Source: Candidatus Caldatribacterium sp.
Lineage (GTDB): Bacteria; Atribacterota; Atribacteria; Atribacterales; Caldatribacteriaceae
Direction: 5' to 3'
NCBI GenBank assembly: GCA_025060675.1
Contig: JANXBI010000069.1
Coordinates: 1 to 61,266, forward strand
DNA: 61,266 bases
Within the stretch, counting starts at the first letter, position 1, and every line of letters starts with the position of its first letter. A program made the position numbers and the translations under genes. The notes beneath the pieces are model-generated. The model was not told where the DNA came from. It saw nothing but the letters and a program-made list of their open reading frames with translations, and searched no databases. Below, one piece after another: positions 15,044 to 24,340 of the stretch.

Positions 15044-16951
15044 TTACTCCTCACGAATCCACACGGTCATTTCCCCAACCCCCCGATTATTCCAGGCGTA
15101 ATACGGAATAGCCCTAAGGAGTACTACTCTCCTCTGGGGTCTCACAAAGCTGTAAAGCCCAGGAGACGAGCCGCTCTCCCGCAGGGCTTCCCCCGAAAGA
15201 ACTACCACACCTCCAAGGAGATCGGGGACAAAGGTAGCAGAGAGCACCGTATCTTCTGGAAGGACAATGCTTGCAAGATTGGCTCCATTATCCACTTCCT
15301 CAAGACAGAAAACGAGAGGACCACGTTGCAAGGCAACCTTCCCAGCAGCATCTCGAACCGCCGGATTTGCCCGCACTCTTTCCACTGGCATGGGGAGGAA
15401 AAGCTCAAGGATATCCCCCCTCTCCCAACGCCGTTTCACCCTCGCGTACCCCTGGGAGAGATACGGGGAAAGGTTAAGCTCTGTCCCATTCACCGAAAGC
15501 CTTGGTTGTCGACACCACCCAGGAATGCGCACCGCCACCGTAAACTCTAGAGGCTCTTCCGGTAAAACCTGAAGACGCACTTCCTCCCCCCAAGGGTAGT
15601 CCGTCTCCTGGACGAGGGAAATGCTCTTCCCGCGAAGGTCCGTCTGGAGAGTGCTGGCCACAAAAAGGTGCACAGAAAGGCAATCCCCATCTTGAGAGTA
15701 CACGTAATCAGGAAGCGAGGCAAAAAGCCGCGCAATGTTTGGAGGGCAACAGGCGCAAGAGAACCAGGGTTGGCGCAAGAGCACCACGTGTCGCAAATCA
15801 TACCTTTTTTGTACCGCTTCAGGGAAGACCTCAAGAGGGTTCACGTAGAAGTACTTTGTTCCATCAAGGGAAATGCCGCTCAAGACCCCGTTATAGAGTG
15901 CTCGCTCAAGAACATCCCCATACTCTCCCCTCTCCTCCAGACGGAGCATCCTTTGGGCGAAGAAAACAAGACCAATGCTTGCACATGTTTCGGTATATGC
16001 CCGATCAGGGGGAAGGTCGTAGTCAAACGTGAAAGCCTCTCCTTCCGCAGAAGACCCGATCCCTCCGGTGATATACATCCGCTTCCTCGTCACGCTTTCC
16101 CAAAGAGTTCTACAGGCTTCAAGCAGCGTCTTATCCTGGAGCTCCAAGGCAAGGTCTGCCATAGCACTATAAAGGTACATTGCCCGAACAGCATGACCTA
16201 CTGCCTCTTGCTGTTCCCGCACCGGGAGATGCGCCTGACAGTACTCTGGTGTCCAGAAAGGCCAGGCAGGCTTTTCCTCCCCCCGTTCTTGTGCTTCGAG
16301 CTCAAAGTACAGCGGTTTCCTCCCCCGTTCGTTCACGAAAAAGGCTGCAAGGTCAAGGTACTTCCGTTCTCCTGTTGCGCGGTAGAGCTTGACCAGGGCC
16401 AATTCCACCTCTGGATGTCCGCAGTATCCTCGACGTTTCGTGGGACCATCGCCAAAACGGGCTTCAATGTGGTCGGCAAGGCGCTTGGCAATATCAAGGA
16501 GCTTACCCTTTCCTGTAGCCTGGTAGTGGGCAACCGCCGCTTCAATGAGGTGCCCAGCACAGTAGAGCTCGTGGTTGTCCCGGAGATTCGTCCAGCGCCC
16601 TTGTGGATCCTTAATGGTAAAGTACGTATTCAAATAGCCATCTTCTCTTTGTGCCAACGCGATAACCTCAATGACTTCGTCAAGGAGTCGCTCAAGCTCG
16701 GCATCGGGGTAGTACCGGAGGCAGTGACTTGCCGCCTCAAGCCACTTGGCCACATCGCTATCCTGGAACACGAATCCATAGAACGTTCCTTTTTCAAGGC
16801 CCGCCGCGATACGGAAGTTCGCAAAGGCATGGCTTTTGGGAGCCCCCGGCACCTCGTCATTCAGCGCCTTCCATTGGTATGGAAGAATGACCTCCTTAAC
16901 CTGACGGATCCTCCTTCCCCAAAAACTCTCCTCATCGACTCGTACGTTCAT
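15044..16951 (-). CDS. GH127 beta-L-arabinofuranosidase
   Basis: This 635-residue (alpha/alpha)6-barrel enzyme of family GH127 (former DUF1680) releases L-arabinofuranose from beta-arabinosides. The zinc-cysteine catalytic set is visible: E321 and C323 in YTETCAS, and C401-C402 in FSCACCPPN, matching the Glu/Cys ligands and the nucleophilic Cys of the Bifidobacterium enzyme. The N-terminal FWGRRIRQVKEVILPYQW and HELYCAGHL segments are also family-typical. No signal peptide is seen, so it acts in the cytoplasm on imported oligosaccharides. It lies 18 bases after the second permease gene in the same operon. Confidence 0.92.
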   Translation of the reverse strand: MNVRVDEESFWGRRIRQVKEVILPYQWKALNDEVPGAPKSHAFANFRIAAGLEKGTFYGFVFQDSDVAKWLEAASHCLRYYPDAELERLLDEVIEVIALAQREDGYLNTYFTIKDPQGRWTNLRDNHELYCAGHLIEAAVAHYQATGKGKLLDIAKRLADHIEARFGDGPTKRRGYCGHPEVELALVKLYRATGERKYLDLAAFFVNERGRKPLYFELEAQERGEEKPAWPFWTPEYCQAHLPVREQQEAVGHAVRAMYLYSAMADLALELQDKTLLEACRTLWESVTRKRMYITGGIGSSAEGEAFTFDYDLPPDRAYTETCASIGLVFFAQRMLRLEERGEYGDVLERALYNGVLSGISLDGTKYFYVNPLEVFPEAVQKRYDLRHVVLLRQPWFSCACCPPNIARLFASLPDYVYSQDGDCLSVHLFVASTLQTDLRGKSISLVQETDYPWGEEVRLQVLPEEPLEFTVAVRIPGWCRQPRLSVNGTELNLSPYLSQGYARVKRRWERGDILELFLPMPVERVRANPAVRDAAGKVALQRGPLVFCLEEVDNGANLASIVLPEDTVLSATFVPDLLGGVVVLSGEALRESGSSPGLYSFVRPQRRVVLLRAIPYYAWNNRGVGEMTVWIREE

Positions 16952-16969
16952 ACTTCCTCCTCCCTTGCG

Positions 16970-17797
16970 CTACTTCAACCCAGTGGTTTTTATACCTTCG
17001 GTGATGTACTGTCGGGCCACAAGGAAAAGGACCATGGGTGGGATGAGCATCACTGTGGCCATGGCCATAATGAGGTCCCATCGAACGACGAAGGTCGTTC
17101 GGGAAAAGCTGTAGATTCCAACGCTTAAGGGTTTCAAATCCTCAGAGTTAATGAAGACCATGGGGACAAAGAATTCGTTCCACCAAAAAATGGAGGACAG
17201 TATGCCAATGGTTATGAACACAGGCTTCGACAGAGGGGCAATAATCCTCAGGAAAACTCCCCACTCGCTGCACCCGTCGATTCTTGCCGCTTCATCAAGC
17301 TCCTTCGGTATGGTGCGATAGAACTGCCGGAAGAGGAAGACGTTGTACGGGTACGCGAAAAAGGCCGGCACAATAATTGGCAAAAACGTATCGAGCCACC
17401 CCAGCGCCTTGAAGAGAATGTACTGGGGGATAATGGTCACATAACTTGGTACCATCATGGTCATGAGTATCAAGCTAAAGATGATTTCTCTCCCCCTGAA
17501 GCGCATCCGTGCCAGAGGATAGGCAACGATAGAGCTTGAAAGGAGCGTCCCCACAGTATTGCCAACAATCAGAATCAAGGTGTTCCTCAGGTAGACAAGG
17601 AGCTTGCTATGGGCAAAAACCTCGGCATAATTTTGCCAGAAAAGGCGAGAGGGGAGAATCCTTGGCGGGAAAGTGCTAAACTCAATCATCGGCTTGAACG
17701 AGGAGAGTATAATCCAGAGTATCGGGAAAAACATAACCATCGCCACAACAACCATTACCGCATATTGGAACGCGCGACTTAGCCTCTGTCTTCGCAT
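16970..17797 (-). CDS. Sugar ABC transporter permease (MalG type)
   Basis: Six predicted membrane helices and the EAA loop (ELDEAARIDGCSEWGVFLRIIAPLS) mark this 275-residue protein as the second permease of a CUT1 sugar importer. It pairs with the permease whose gene ends 1 base upstream and with the binding protein at 18742. No ATPase gene is present, as is common for CUT1 systems that share an MsmK/MalK-like ATPase encoded elsewhere. An arabino-oligosaccharide substrate is inferred from the GH127, GH51 and AraR-like neighbours. Confidence 0.9.
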   Translation of the reverse strand: MRRQRLSRAFQYAVMVVVAMVMFFPILWIILSSFKPMIEFSTFPPRILPSRLFWQNYAEVFAHSKLLVYLRNTLILIVGNTVGTLLSSSIVAYPLARMRFRGREIIFSLILMTMMVPSYVTIIPQYILFKALGWLDTFLPIIVPAFFAYPYNVFLFRQFYRTIPKELDEAARIDGCSEWGVFLRIIAPLSKPVFITIGILSSIFWWNEFFVPMVFINSEDLKPLSVGIYSFSRTTFVVRWDLIMAMATVMLIPPMVLFLVARQYITEGIKTTGLK

Positions 17798-17798
17798 C

Positions 17799-18677
17799 TC
17801 ACACCTCGTAGTACACCCATCGCCTTGAGGTAGCGAACATAAGAAGAGATACTCCTGCAGCGATGAGGAAGAGGATCACCGATTCGGCACAAGCATAACC
17901 CACCCTAAAGGTTTTGAAGGCGTTGTGGTAGATATCAAGGCTTATAGCCTGTGTAACCTTCCCAGGTCCCCCAGCGGTCAAAGGATACAGGAGAGTGAAC
18001 GAAGTACTCAACGAACTGATGGTCGCTGTGACCACATTGAAAAAGAGGATTGGCGATATGGCAGGAAGCGTGATTTTCAGAAACTGCGTGATACGGCCTG
18101 CTCCATCGATTTCCGCAGCCTCATAGAGCTCTTTCGGAACTTCCTTGAGGGCGCTGTCAAAGATGAGCATCATTTGCCCAGCGTAGAATGTGTATATGTT
18201 GAGAGCCACAACCACCCAGACGACAATCCTTGGGTCCACAAGCCAATTAGGACCCTCCCTCAGTCCAAGAAGGGAAAGGACATAGTTGAGAATCCCGAGT
18301 TCCTTGTGCAAAATGAGCTGAAAAGCGAAGGTTAAAGCCACCATCGGGACCACTGCAGGGATAAAGTAGAAAAAACTGAAAAGGGAGACACCGCGAATGC
18401 CCTTGGTGTTGAGGAGCGCAGCCTCAAACAGTGACCAGCCTACCGCGAAAACCACCGAGAACGCGGTGTAAAAGGCCGTAAACCGCAGAATGGTCCAGAA
18501 CTCCGAACCTTTTCGGAAAAGCCTTGCGTAATTCCCAAGACCCACCCAGACAGGCGAACCAATGAGATCCCACCGCGCAAAGCTCAGGAGAATTGTGGCA
18601 AGTATTGGCCCACCCGTAAAGAGCACAAAGCCCAGAATCCACGGCGAAACAAAAAGGTATGCCCAACCTCGCCTCAT
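17799..18677 (-). CDS. Sugar ABC transporter permease (MalF type)
   Basis: This CUT1 family permease has six membrane helices and the EAA motif (ELYEAAEIDGAGRITQFLKITLPA) near residue 185. The ATG at 18677 (MRRGWAYLF) is taken because GGGAG lies 7 bases upstream and family similarity starts there; the in-frame TTG at 18707 falls inside the hairpin region after the binding-protein gene. It forms the membrane channel with the protein encoded next. Confidence 0.9.
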   Translation of the reverse strand: MRRGWAYLFVSPWILGFVLFTGGPILATILLSFARWDLIGSPVWVGLGNYARLFRKGSEFWTILRFTAFYTAFSVVFAVGWSLFEAALLNTKGIRGVSLFSFFYFIPAVVPMVALTFAFQLILHKELGILNYVLSLLGLREGPNWLVDPRIVVWVVVALNIYTFYAGQMMLIFDSALKEVPKELYEAAEIDGAGRITQFLKITLPAISPILFFNVVTATISSLSTSFTLLYPLTAGGPGKVTQAISLDIYHNAFKTFRVGYACAESVILFLIAAGVSLLMFATSRRWVYYEV

Positions 18678-18709
18678 GTGGAAACTCCCATCCCCCAAAG
18701 AACGCAAAA

Positions 18710-18728
18710 GGGGGGCTCAAGGCCCCCC
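18710..18728 (-). terminator. Attenuator hairpin between binding-protein and permease genes
   Basis: A G6C/GC6 stem (18710-18716 with 18722-18728) with a 5-base loop, followed on the minus strand by TTTTG. It sits just after the binding-protein stop and probably lets more binding protein than permease be made. Confidence 0.7.
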
Positions 18729-18741
18729 AAGGAGAACCCCC

Positions 18742-19998
18742 TCACTCCGTAACGACTCTGTCCTCTCCCAGGATATCTATCGCTTTCTCAACCGCTTGTC
18801 GTACCACATCGTCAACACTCATCTGCCCAAGAACTGCAGCGTTGAAGTCTTTGACGATATCGAAAGTGAGTCCTGGAGGAAGAAGGACATAACCCCACTC
18901 GGCAAACTCAGCCGTCCGCTCGATGGTGTCCCAATTCCTTGGACCTTTGGGGCCTTCCACCTTGTAGTAACCCTTCTTAAGGAGAGAGAGACGAGCAGAA
19001 GGATTGCTGTAGGCAGTATTGATGAGCTTTTGTCCTTCCTCGCTCATGCAGAACTCGATGAATCTCCAGACCGCATCTTTTGCCCCACTCTGAGCATTAA
19101 TAGCAAAGAAACCGGTATGTAATGTGGAGTACGACCGCTTGGCCTTAGGAAGTGGCACAATATCCCAGGCGAAATCTTGGATATCCTTGTACACCGAGGT
19201 CATCCAGCTCCCGTTGAAAGCCATAGCGGCTTTCCCGGCCATGAAAAGGTCAGCGGACACTACCCCAGACGTCGTAATCTGAGGTGAGGCAACCACCTTT
19301 GCATTGGTCAGCGCAACCCACCGATTCAAGAATTCTTTGGTACCAGAGCCCATCGAAAAGCGACCCTTTTCATCAACGATTTTATCGCCAAATGCTCCAG
19401 CAAGGGAGTACCAAAGACCCTGGAAACCAATGGCATCGCAACCCCATTGGTCGACTTTGCCCTCACTCTCGATAGTGAGCTTCTTTGCCAGGTTCTCGAA
19501 ATCCTCCCAGGTCCAGTCTGCCCCCGGATACGCAACCCCTGCTTTATCGAAAAGGTCCTTGTTGTAATAGGCAATCTCCGTGGCAAAACACCATGGGAGT
19601 CCGTAGAGACTGCCCTGGAGTTCCATGAGCTGCTTCACCGCAGGGATGAAATCGTCAAGGCGCAGCTCTTTACTCCCTTTCATGTACTCATCAAGACTGA
19701 GTACCCATCCTGCTCGGACAAAATCAGCCAAATCGGCTTCCCAAAGGCACAAAACATCCGGAGCAGTCCCAGTCATCGCCATGGACCGAAGCTTTTGCGA
19801 GTACTCTGCCTCAGGAATCTGGATGAACTCCACCTTAATGTCAGGATTCTTCTCCTCGAAGGCCTTGACATAGTTGTACGGGTCGGCGGGGAGGGCGTTC
19901 CAGTGGGCGTACTTTATCACCGTTTCCGCAGAGACACAGGCGCAGGCAAAAGCGATTGCACTCAAAAGCAACCCCACAAATACCACTTGCTTCACCAT
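18742..19998 (-). CDS. Sugar ABC transporter substrate-binding protein
   Basis: This extracytoplasmic solute-binding protein family 1 member (about 418 residues) is for a CUT1 importer. It has a signal peptide with a cut near VSAE or an upstream Cys (ACACVSA, so a lipoprotein is possible). Typical blocks are KYAHWNALPADPYNYVKAFE, PDIKVEFIQ, LCLWEADLADFV, YGLPWCFATEIAYYN and the C-terminal FIEFCMSEEGQKL. The ATG at 19998 follows GAGGAGGTGGAT. It is first in the arabinoside operon behind a strong promoter. The ligand is inferred to be an arabinose-containing oligosaccharide. Confidence 0.9.
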   Translation of the reverse strand: MVKQVVFVGLLLSAIAFACACVSAETVIKYAHWNALPADPYNYVKAFEEKNPDIKVEFIQIPEAEYSQKLRSMAMTGTAPDVLCLWEADLADFVRAGWVLSLDEYMKGSKELRLDDFIPAVKQLMELQGSLYGLPWCFATEIAYYNKDLFDKAGVAYPGADWTWEDFENLAKKLTIESEGKVDQWGCDAIGFQGLWYSLAGAFGDKIVDEKGRFSMGSGTKEFLNRWVALTNAKVVASPQITTSGVVSADLFMAGKAAMAFNGSWMTSVYKDIQDFAWDIVPLPKAKRSYSTLHTGFFAINAQSGAKDAVWRFIEFCMSEEGQKLINTAYSNPSARLSLLKKGYYKVEGPKGPRNWDTIERTAEFAEWGYVLLPPGLTFDIVKDFNAAVLGQMSVDDVVRQAVEKAIDILGEDRVVTE

Positions 19999-20080
19999 AT
20001 CCACCTCCTCATTGCTTTACGTTACTCGTCAACCCAAAGGCTCTACGGTATTTGTCGAAGCTCTCACCCCCTGATATAAC

Positions 20081-20092
20081 CATACCAGTATG
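20081..20092. promoter_or_regulatory. Candidate operator in the arabinoside operon leader
   Basis: CATAC-CA-GTATG is a 12-base near-perfect palindrome about 30 bases downstream of the predicted transcription start. It is a possible site for the AraR-like protein, though it does not match the Bacillus AraR consensus. Confidence 0.35.
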
Positions 20093-20123
20093 CTATTTTC
20101 TTTTACTCATTCAACCGGTTTCT

Positions 20124-20152
20124 ATGATAGACGGCTTTTCTTCCTTTGTCAA
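20124..20152 (-). promoter_or_regulatory. Promoter of the arabinoside transport operon
   Basis: TTGACA (20147-20152), a 17-base spacer and TATCAT (20124-20129) lie upstream of the binding-protein gene at 19998. The rest of 19999-20312 holds the candidate operator and the GH51 terminator hairpin; no gene is seen. Confidence 0.75.
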
Positions 20153-20258
20153 CCAACCGGAACCACCAAAGAGTATCCAAAGCCCTCGAAATTGCAGAAA
20201 AGAGGAGAAAAACGCCCATGCAGCCCCACAAGGCCAATAGCTTACCGGCTCAACCCAA

Positions 20259-20304
20259 GGTTCCCCCCCAAGGCGTTGCTGTAGCAACGCCTTGGGGGGG
20301 AACC
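20259..20304 (-). terminator. 22-base perfect inverted repeat after GH51
   Basis: Two 22-base arms starting GGTTCCCCCCCAAGG, with a 2-base loop, are perfectly complementary. The repeat begins 9 bases past the GH51 stop. There is no T-run, but a stem this long should stop or stabilise transcripts and separates GH51 from the next operon's promoter. Confidence 0.65.
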
Positions 20305-20312
20305 AACAGTCA

Positions 20313-21791
20313 TCAGAGGATCTTCCTCTCCAGAGGGACTTCCACAATCCAAAGGGTATGGGGAGGAATGGAGAAAGAAGGAGAGAGGGTAAGTTTTGAG
20401 ACCACCGGACTCACTCGATCAGGATGGGTAAAGTCGTTTTCCGCGTAAACCTCCCCACCGAGGGCAAAAAGCGTCGCCTCTTTTGAGGCGGGGAGCTCAG
20501 AAAGGTCAAGGACAACTTCACATGGTTCATCCTTGTGGAAGTTCACCATAGCCACACTCAACATTTGCCGGTCCGGATCATACGTTAAAGAAGCGTCAAA
20601 GTACGGCACTCGCTCCAAGGTAAAGGAGTTCCGCCCACCGACGAAGCTCTTTGCCCGAATGGCGTAGTGTTCAGTGTACACCTCACACCCCAGGCGCACA
20701 GAGCCAGTATGGTTCACAAAAAGGTCAAATACGTGGTATATGGGCGTGAGGACCAGAGCGTCTTTCGTCGTCTTTATCATCCCCAAGGCGTTGACCATTT
20801 GGGCGAGGTTAGCCATGCCCACCACGTCGCTTAAGCGATGGAGCACACAGAAGATTCCAGCGGCGAACAAGGCATCTTTGAGGGTGTACGGTTCTTCAAG
20901 GTATACGACACCCTTTTCCCTCATCTCCTCTTCAGGATCCACCTGGTACCAAATGTTCCATTCATCAAAGGCAATCTTCACGTGGTCCATGTGGGTACTC
21001 TTTATGAGATGAGCAAGAAGCCGCAGACGCTCCTCCACGTAATATGCCGCGGCAACGGTCTCGTAGTAGTCCTCCGAACCATGGTACTGGTGGATAGAGA
21101 TGAAATCGATGAGCTTTCCGGCGTGTTTGAGAACCGTCAAATCCCATTCCGGGTCATCAGCTCCCACCGCGATAATCTTGATGGAAGGGTCAAGGGTTTT
21201 CATGAACATCGCAAACTGACGGAGTTTCTCGGCGTACTCTCCGGCATTGCAGTGTCCCACCTGCCAGTGACCATAGACCTCGTTACCAATCCCCCAGTAC
21301 TTCACCCGATACGGTTCAGGATGTCCGAATTTCTTTCGCAGGGTGGCGTACTTTGTCGGGGTATCGAGGTTACAGTACTCAAGCCAGTGAAGGGCCTCAT
21401 CGAGCGTCCCTGTTCCAAGGCTTACCGCAAGGTACGGTTCTGCGCCTACTCTTTTGCAATACTCGATGAACTCATCGGTCCCAAAGTGGTTACTCTCTAA
21501 ACCACCCCAAATGTAGTTCACAAGCTGGGGGCGGTCTTCCTTTGGACCAATCCCGTCTTCCCAGTGGTACGCCGAGGCGAAATTCCCTCCCGGCCAGCGA
21601 AGAATCGGGCATTTGATTCTTTTGACTGCCTCTAAGACATCTTGCCGAAAACCTTGCGCATCGGAGAGGGGAGAATGTTCGTCAAATACACCCCCATAAA
21701 TGCAACGGCCAAGGTGCTCAATGAAATGCCCATAGATAAGGGAGCTAATATGTCCTGTCTTTACTCCCCAGACCTTTACATGAGCATTCAT
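20313..21791 (-). CDS. GH51 alpha-L-arabinofuranosidase
   Basis: This 492-residue retaining arabinofuranosidase of family GH51 removes terminal alpha-L-arabinofuranose from arabinan or arabinoxylan fragments. The acid/base is E171 in WGIGNEVYGHW and the nucleophile is E277 in IAFDEWNIWY. The family blocks YGHFIEHLGRCIYGG and LRWPGGNFAS are at the N-terminus and a small beta domain is at the C-terminus. No signal peptide, so cytoplasmic. The ATG at 21791 follows AGGAGG with ideal spacing; an upstream in-frame codon at 21809 is unlikely. It has its own transcription unit upstream of the transport operon. Confidence 0.95.
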   Translation of the reverse strand: MNAHVKVWGVKTGHISSLIYGHFIEHLGRCIYGGVFDEHSPLSDAQGFRQDVLEAVKRIKCPILRWPGGNFASAYHWEDGIGPKEDRPQLVNYIWGGLESNHFGTDEFIEYCKRVGAEPYLAVSLGTGTLDEALHWLEYCNLDTPTKYATLRKKFGHPEPYRVKYWGIGNEVYGHWQVGHCNAGEYAEKLRQFAMFMKTLDPSIKIIAVGADDPEWDLTVLKHAGKLIDFISIHQYHGSEDYYETVAAAYYVEERLRLLAHLIKSTHMDHVKIAFDEWNIWYQVDPEEEMREKGVVYLEEPYTLKDALFAAGIFCVLHRLSDVVGMANLAQMVNALGMIKTTKDALVLTPIYHVFDLFVNHTGSVRLGCEVYTEHYAIRAKSFVGGRNSFTLERVPYFDASLTYDPDRQMLSVAMVNFHKDEPCEVVLDLSELPASKEATLFALGGEVYAENDFTHPDRVSPVVSKLTLSPSFSIPPHTLWIVEVPLERKIL

Positions 21792-22449
21792 CGTTTTTCC
21801 TCCTCTCAAAGGTTTTTTGAACTTTCCTCAGCTACTCTCGCCCCACCGACTAAGACATGCCATCCTTGTTCCCACAACTCTAACCCTCAGTCCAGCGAAT
21901 ACCTCGTAACTCAAGAAAGGAATCCCCACTCATGCTTTACGACTCTTCTAGGTTTTACCGCCCTTTGATGAAAGCGTCAATCCTCGTACTTGGGAACCCT
22001 CACGAACCCTCAAACCCATTCCCGCTAGCCGGCGACAAGGCGGTGCTTTTCAGCATGCAACGAACACCATTCTTGGAGAACCTAAGACAAAGGGAGGTGC
22101 TCTTGACTACCACAAGCAAAAAGCACATCAAACGGAGAATTTCTGAAAATGAGCCCAAAAGCTGCTCACCAAAAAACTTCCCTTGAAACACCTCAGAGAC
22201 CTCTCGTTTTCCCAGCTGCATATGCGGCCCTAATAAGTACCGGTACCCTCTATCTTCCTACAACACGTTACCGAAGAATGTACTCCAAACGAGAACCAAC
22301 TCTGCTGCGGCAACGAGGCTCCCCTTCATCAAAGCAAGATCGCCACCAAAGAAAAACAAAACTATGTGCAACCACGGAAGAACAATCGAACCGATTCCCA
22401 CGCCACGATCCTGGAGACACGGCTTCCTACAAGGCTTCGCATTCCTCAA
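21792..22449. other. Gene-poor interval upstream of GH51
   Basis: This 658-base interval holds no convincing gene. A TTG-initiated 63-codon frame (22258-22449, minus) begins right after the transporter ATPase stop and encodes a hydrophobic stretch, but has no family signature or ribosome site. It may be a remnant or leader. The GH51 promoter candidate (21952-21980) lies here. Confidence 0.5.
21952..21980 (-). promoter_or_regulatory. Candidate promoter of the GH51 gene
   Basis: TTGACG (21975-21980), a 17-base spacer and TAAAAC (21952-21957), about 160 bases upstream of the GH51 start. Confidence 0.4.
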
Positions 22450-23451
22450 CTATTCGTACAACCAACACGCAACCTGGTGCTCTACGATTTTGGCATCCGT
22501 CTTTTCCAGACAGGGTTCCCCTTCAACGCATCTCTCCCCTCTGTAGGGGCACCTCGGATGGAACCTGCATCCTGGGGGTGGATCAATAAGACTCACCGGG
22601 GTTCCCGGGATAGCCCGCTTCTCAGTCTTGTCCCCGATTGTGGGCGTTGCGGAGAGCAAGAACCTAGTATATGGGTGAAGAGGGCTCGAAAAAACAGTCT
22701 CTACAGGACCGTACTCCACTATGCGCCCACCGTACATTATGGCCACAACATCGGCCAGGTCAGGAACCAGCGCAATGTCGTGGGTGATGAAAATAAAGGT
22801 ACTCTTTGCGGTAATCTGAATGTGCTTCAAAAGCCGCAAGATATCACGCTGGGTAATGACATCGAGAGCAGAGGTAGGCTCATCCGCAATGATGACACTC
22901 GGATTCAAAAAAGTCGCCAACGCTATAACAGCTCTCTGCCTCATTCCTCCCGAAAGTTCGAAAGGATACATGCGCAACGTGTACGAAGGAAGCTTCACCA
23001 TTTCCAAGTGAGCCTTCACCCTTTGTTCTTCGAAGGGCACATTGTGTGATGTTGCAAGGTCAAAAAATATATCTCTCAGCTTTCTGATCGGGTTCAAAGC
23101 ACTGAGAGAACCCTGAGGGATATAGGAAATCTTCTCCCACCAAACCGCCCTTAGGGTATTGACTGCAGGAGAGAGTTCGTACTTTGCGTCACCAAGCGCA
23201 TAGCAAACTCTTCCTCCAATCACCAGCAAATTCGAATTCACCGCACCGTACAGAACCCTTGCCAAGGTGGTTTTGCCACATCCCGATTCCCCCACGATTG
23301 CCAGGAAGCTGTTCTCTCTGATGTTTAAGGAAACACCGTCAACTGCCTTCACCCTCTTTATGATTCCTTGCTGCTCAATAACATAGCAGGCCTGGAGGTT
23401 CTCAACCTCGACGCAAACCGCAGCTGGCTCGGCCTTCACTGCTTCTCTCAT
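22450..23451 (-). CDS. Dpp/Opp-type ABC transporter ATPase (DppD-like)
   Basis: This 333-residue ATPase has Walker A GESGCGKTT, the ABC signature LSGGMRQRA, Walker B VIIADEPTSALD, an H-loop (FITHD) and the C-terminal Cys-rich oligopeptide-transporter extension (CRFHPRCPYRGERC). That extension in Dpp/Opp proteins can bind an Fe-S cluster. The ATG at 23451 overlaps the permease stop as ATGA. It is the last gene of the cluster and energises the permeases encoded upstream with the second ATPase at 27490. Confidence 0.92.
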   Translation of the reverse strand: MREAVKAEPAAVCVEVENLQACYVIEQQGIIKRVKAVDGVSLNIRENSFLAIVGESGCGKTTLARVLYGAVNSNLLVIGGRVCYALGDAKYELSPAVNTLRAVWWEKISYIPQGSLSALNPIRKLRDIFFDLATSHNVPFEEQRVKAHLEMVKLPSYTLRMYPFELSGGMRQRAVIALATFLNPSVIIADEPTSALDVITQRDILRLLKHIQITAKSTFIFITHDIALVPDLADVVAIMYGGRIVEYGPVETVFSSPLHPYTRFLLSATPTIGDKTEKRAIPGTPVSLIDPPPGCRFHPRCPYRGERCVEGEPCLEKTDAKIVEHQVACWLYE

Positions 23452-24308
23452 CCGACCAATGTCCTCCCTCGAGGATTGATGAAATCGGTTATGCTCACAA
23501 AAAGGAGGTACAATGAGGTGAAAAGGAGGATGATGAAGACCACGGGAAAGAAAACCCACCACCATATACCCATTACCATGGCCTGCTGTTGTATAGCCCA
23601 GTAGGTCACCGTCCCCATAGTCGGGATATCCAAGGGGGTAAGCCCAAGCACCGATAAGGTTATTTCAAAACCCAAGGACCAGAGCATGTTGTTGATGGTC
23701 GTCGCAAACACGATGGGGAGGATATGGAGTAAGTACTCTCGGAATATCAAATCTACAGTGTTCTCTCCAGAAAACACCGCGGTAACCGTAAACTTTTGTT
23801 CTCTCAAGCTGAGCACTCGAGTTCTTATCAACCTTGCATCCCAGGGCCAGCCAAACAAGGCTAAAACCATGGCCAACGTGGTGAAGTCCATTTCTCTGGT
23901 CAAGAGCTTGAGGAATATCAATATGGGGAAAATGGGTAGGACTATGAACGAGTCACAGAGGAAAATAAGCGCCTGGTCAATTACTCCTCCTTTGTACCCT
24001 GCGACAACACCCACAATCATCGCTATGAGGCGAGAAAGCAGGGCCACCTCCACCCCAAAGATTAGCGAATTCCTCAGCGCAAAGGTCATCAGCCAGAAGA
24101 GATCTTGTCCCCTTCCATTCGTTCCAAACGGATGGCTCAAAGAAGGTGGACGGTTAATAGGGGCATAGTAAGATGAGCGTGGGTCATGAGGAGAAAACAG
24201 CGACAATATGACAAAAACGACCAGGGGAATGAACACAACAAGAGCAACCCTGAATCTTACGTCATGCCTAAACAGTCTCCCCGTTACTGCTAAAGTCGCA
24301 ATAGACAC
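23448..24308 (-). CDS. Dpp/Opp-type ABC transporter permease (DppC-like)
   Basis: This 286-residue inner-membrane permease has the DppC/OppC pattern: an N-terminal helix, a conserved periplasmic block (LSHPFGTNGRGQDLFWLM), then five more helices with a BPD permease loop (DARLIRTRVLSLREQKF). It forms a heterodimer with the protein encoded at 24341. The same families import peptides or, in thermophilic fermenters, oligosaccharides; the sequence alone does not decide. Confidence 0.9.
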   Translation of the reverse strand: MSIATLAVTGRLFRHDVRFRVALVVFIPLVVFVILSLFSPHDPRSSYYAPINRPPSLSHPFGTNGRGQDLFWLMTFALRNSLIFGVEVALLSRLIAMIVGVVAGYKGGVIDQALIFLCDSFIVLPIFPILIFLKLLTREMDFTTLAMVLALFGWPWDARLIRTRVLSLREQKFTVTAVFSGENTVDLIFREYLLHILPIVFATTINNMLWSLGFEITLSVLGLTPLDIPTMGTVTYWAIQQQAMVMGIWWWVFFPVVFIILLFTSLYLLFVSITDFINPRGRTLVG

Positions 24309-24340
24309 GTGTCTTCACTCCCTGTATACTACCGACGCCT

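Noticed and set aside
15668..17128. 486-codon plus-strand frame
   Set aside because: Antisense shadow of GH127; no family motifs, while the minus strand encodes a complete enzyme with catalytic residues.
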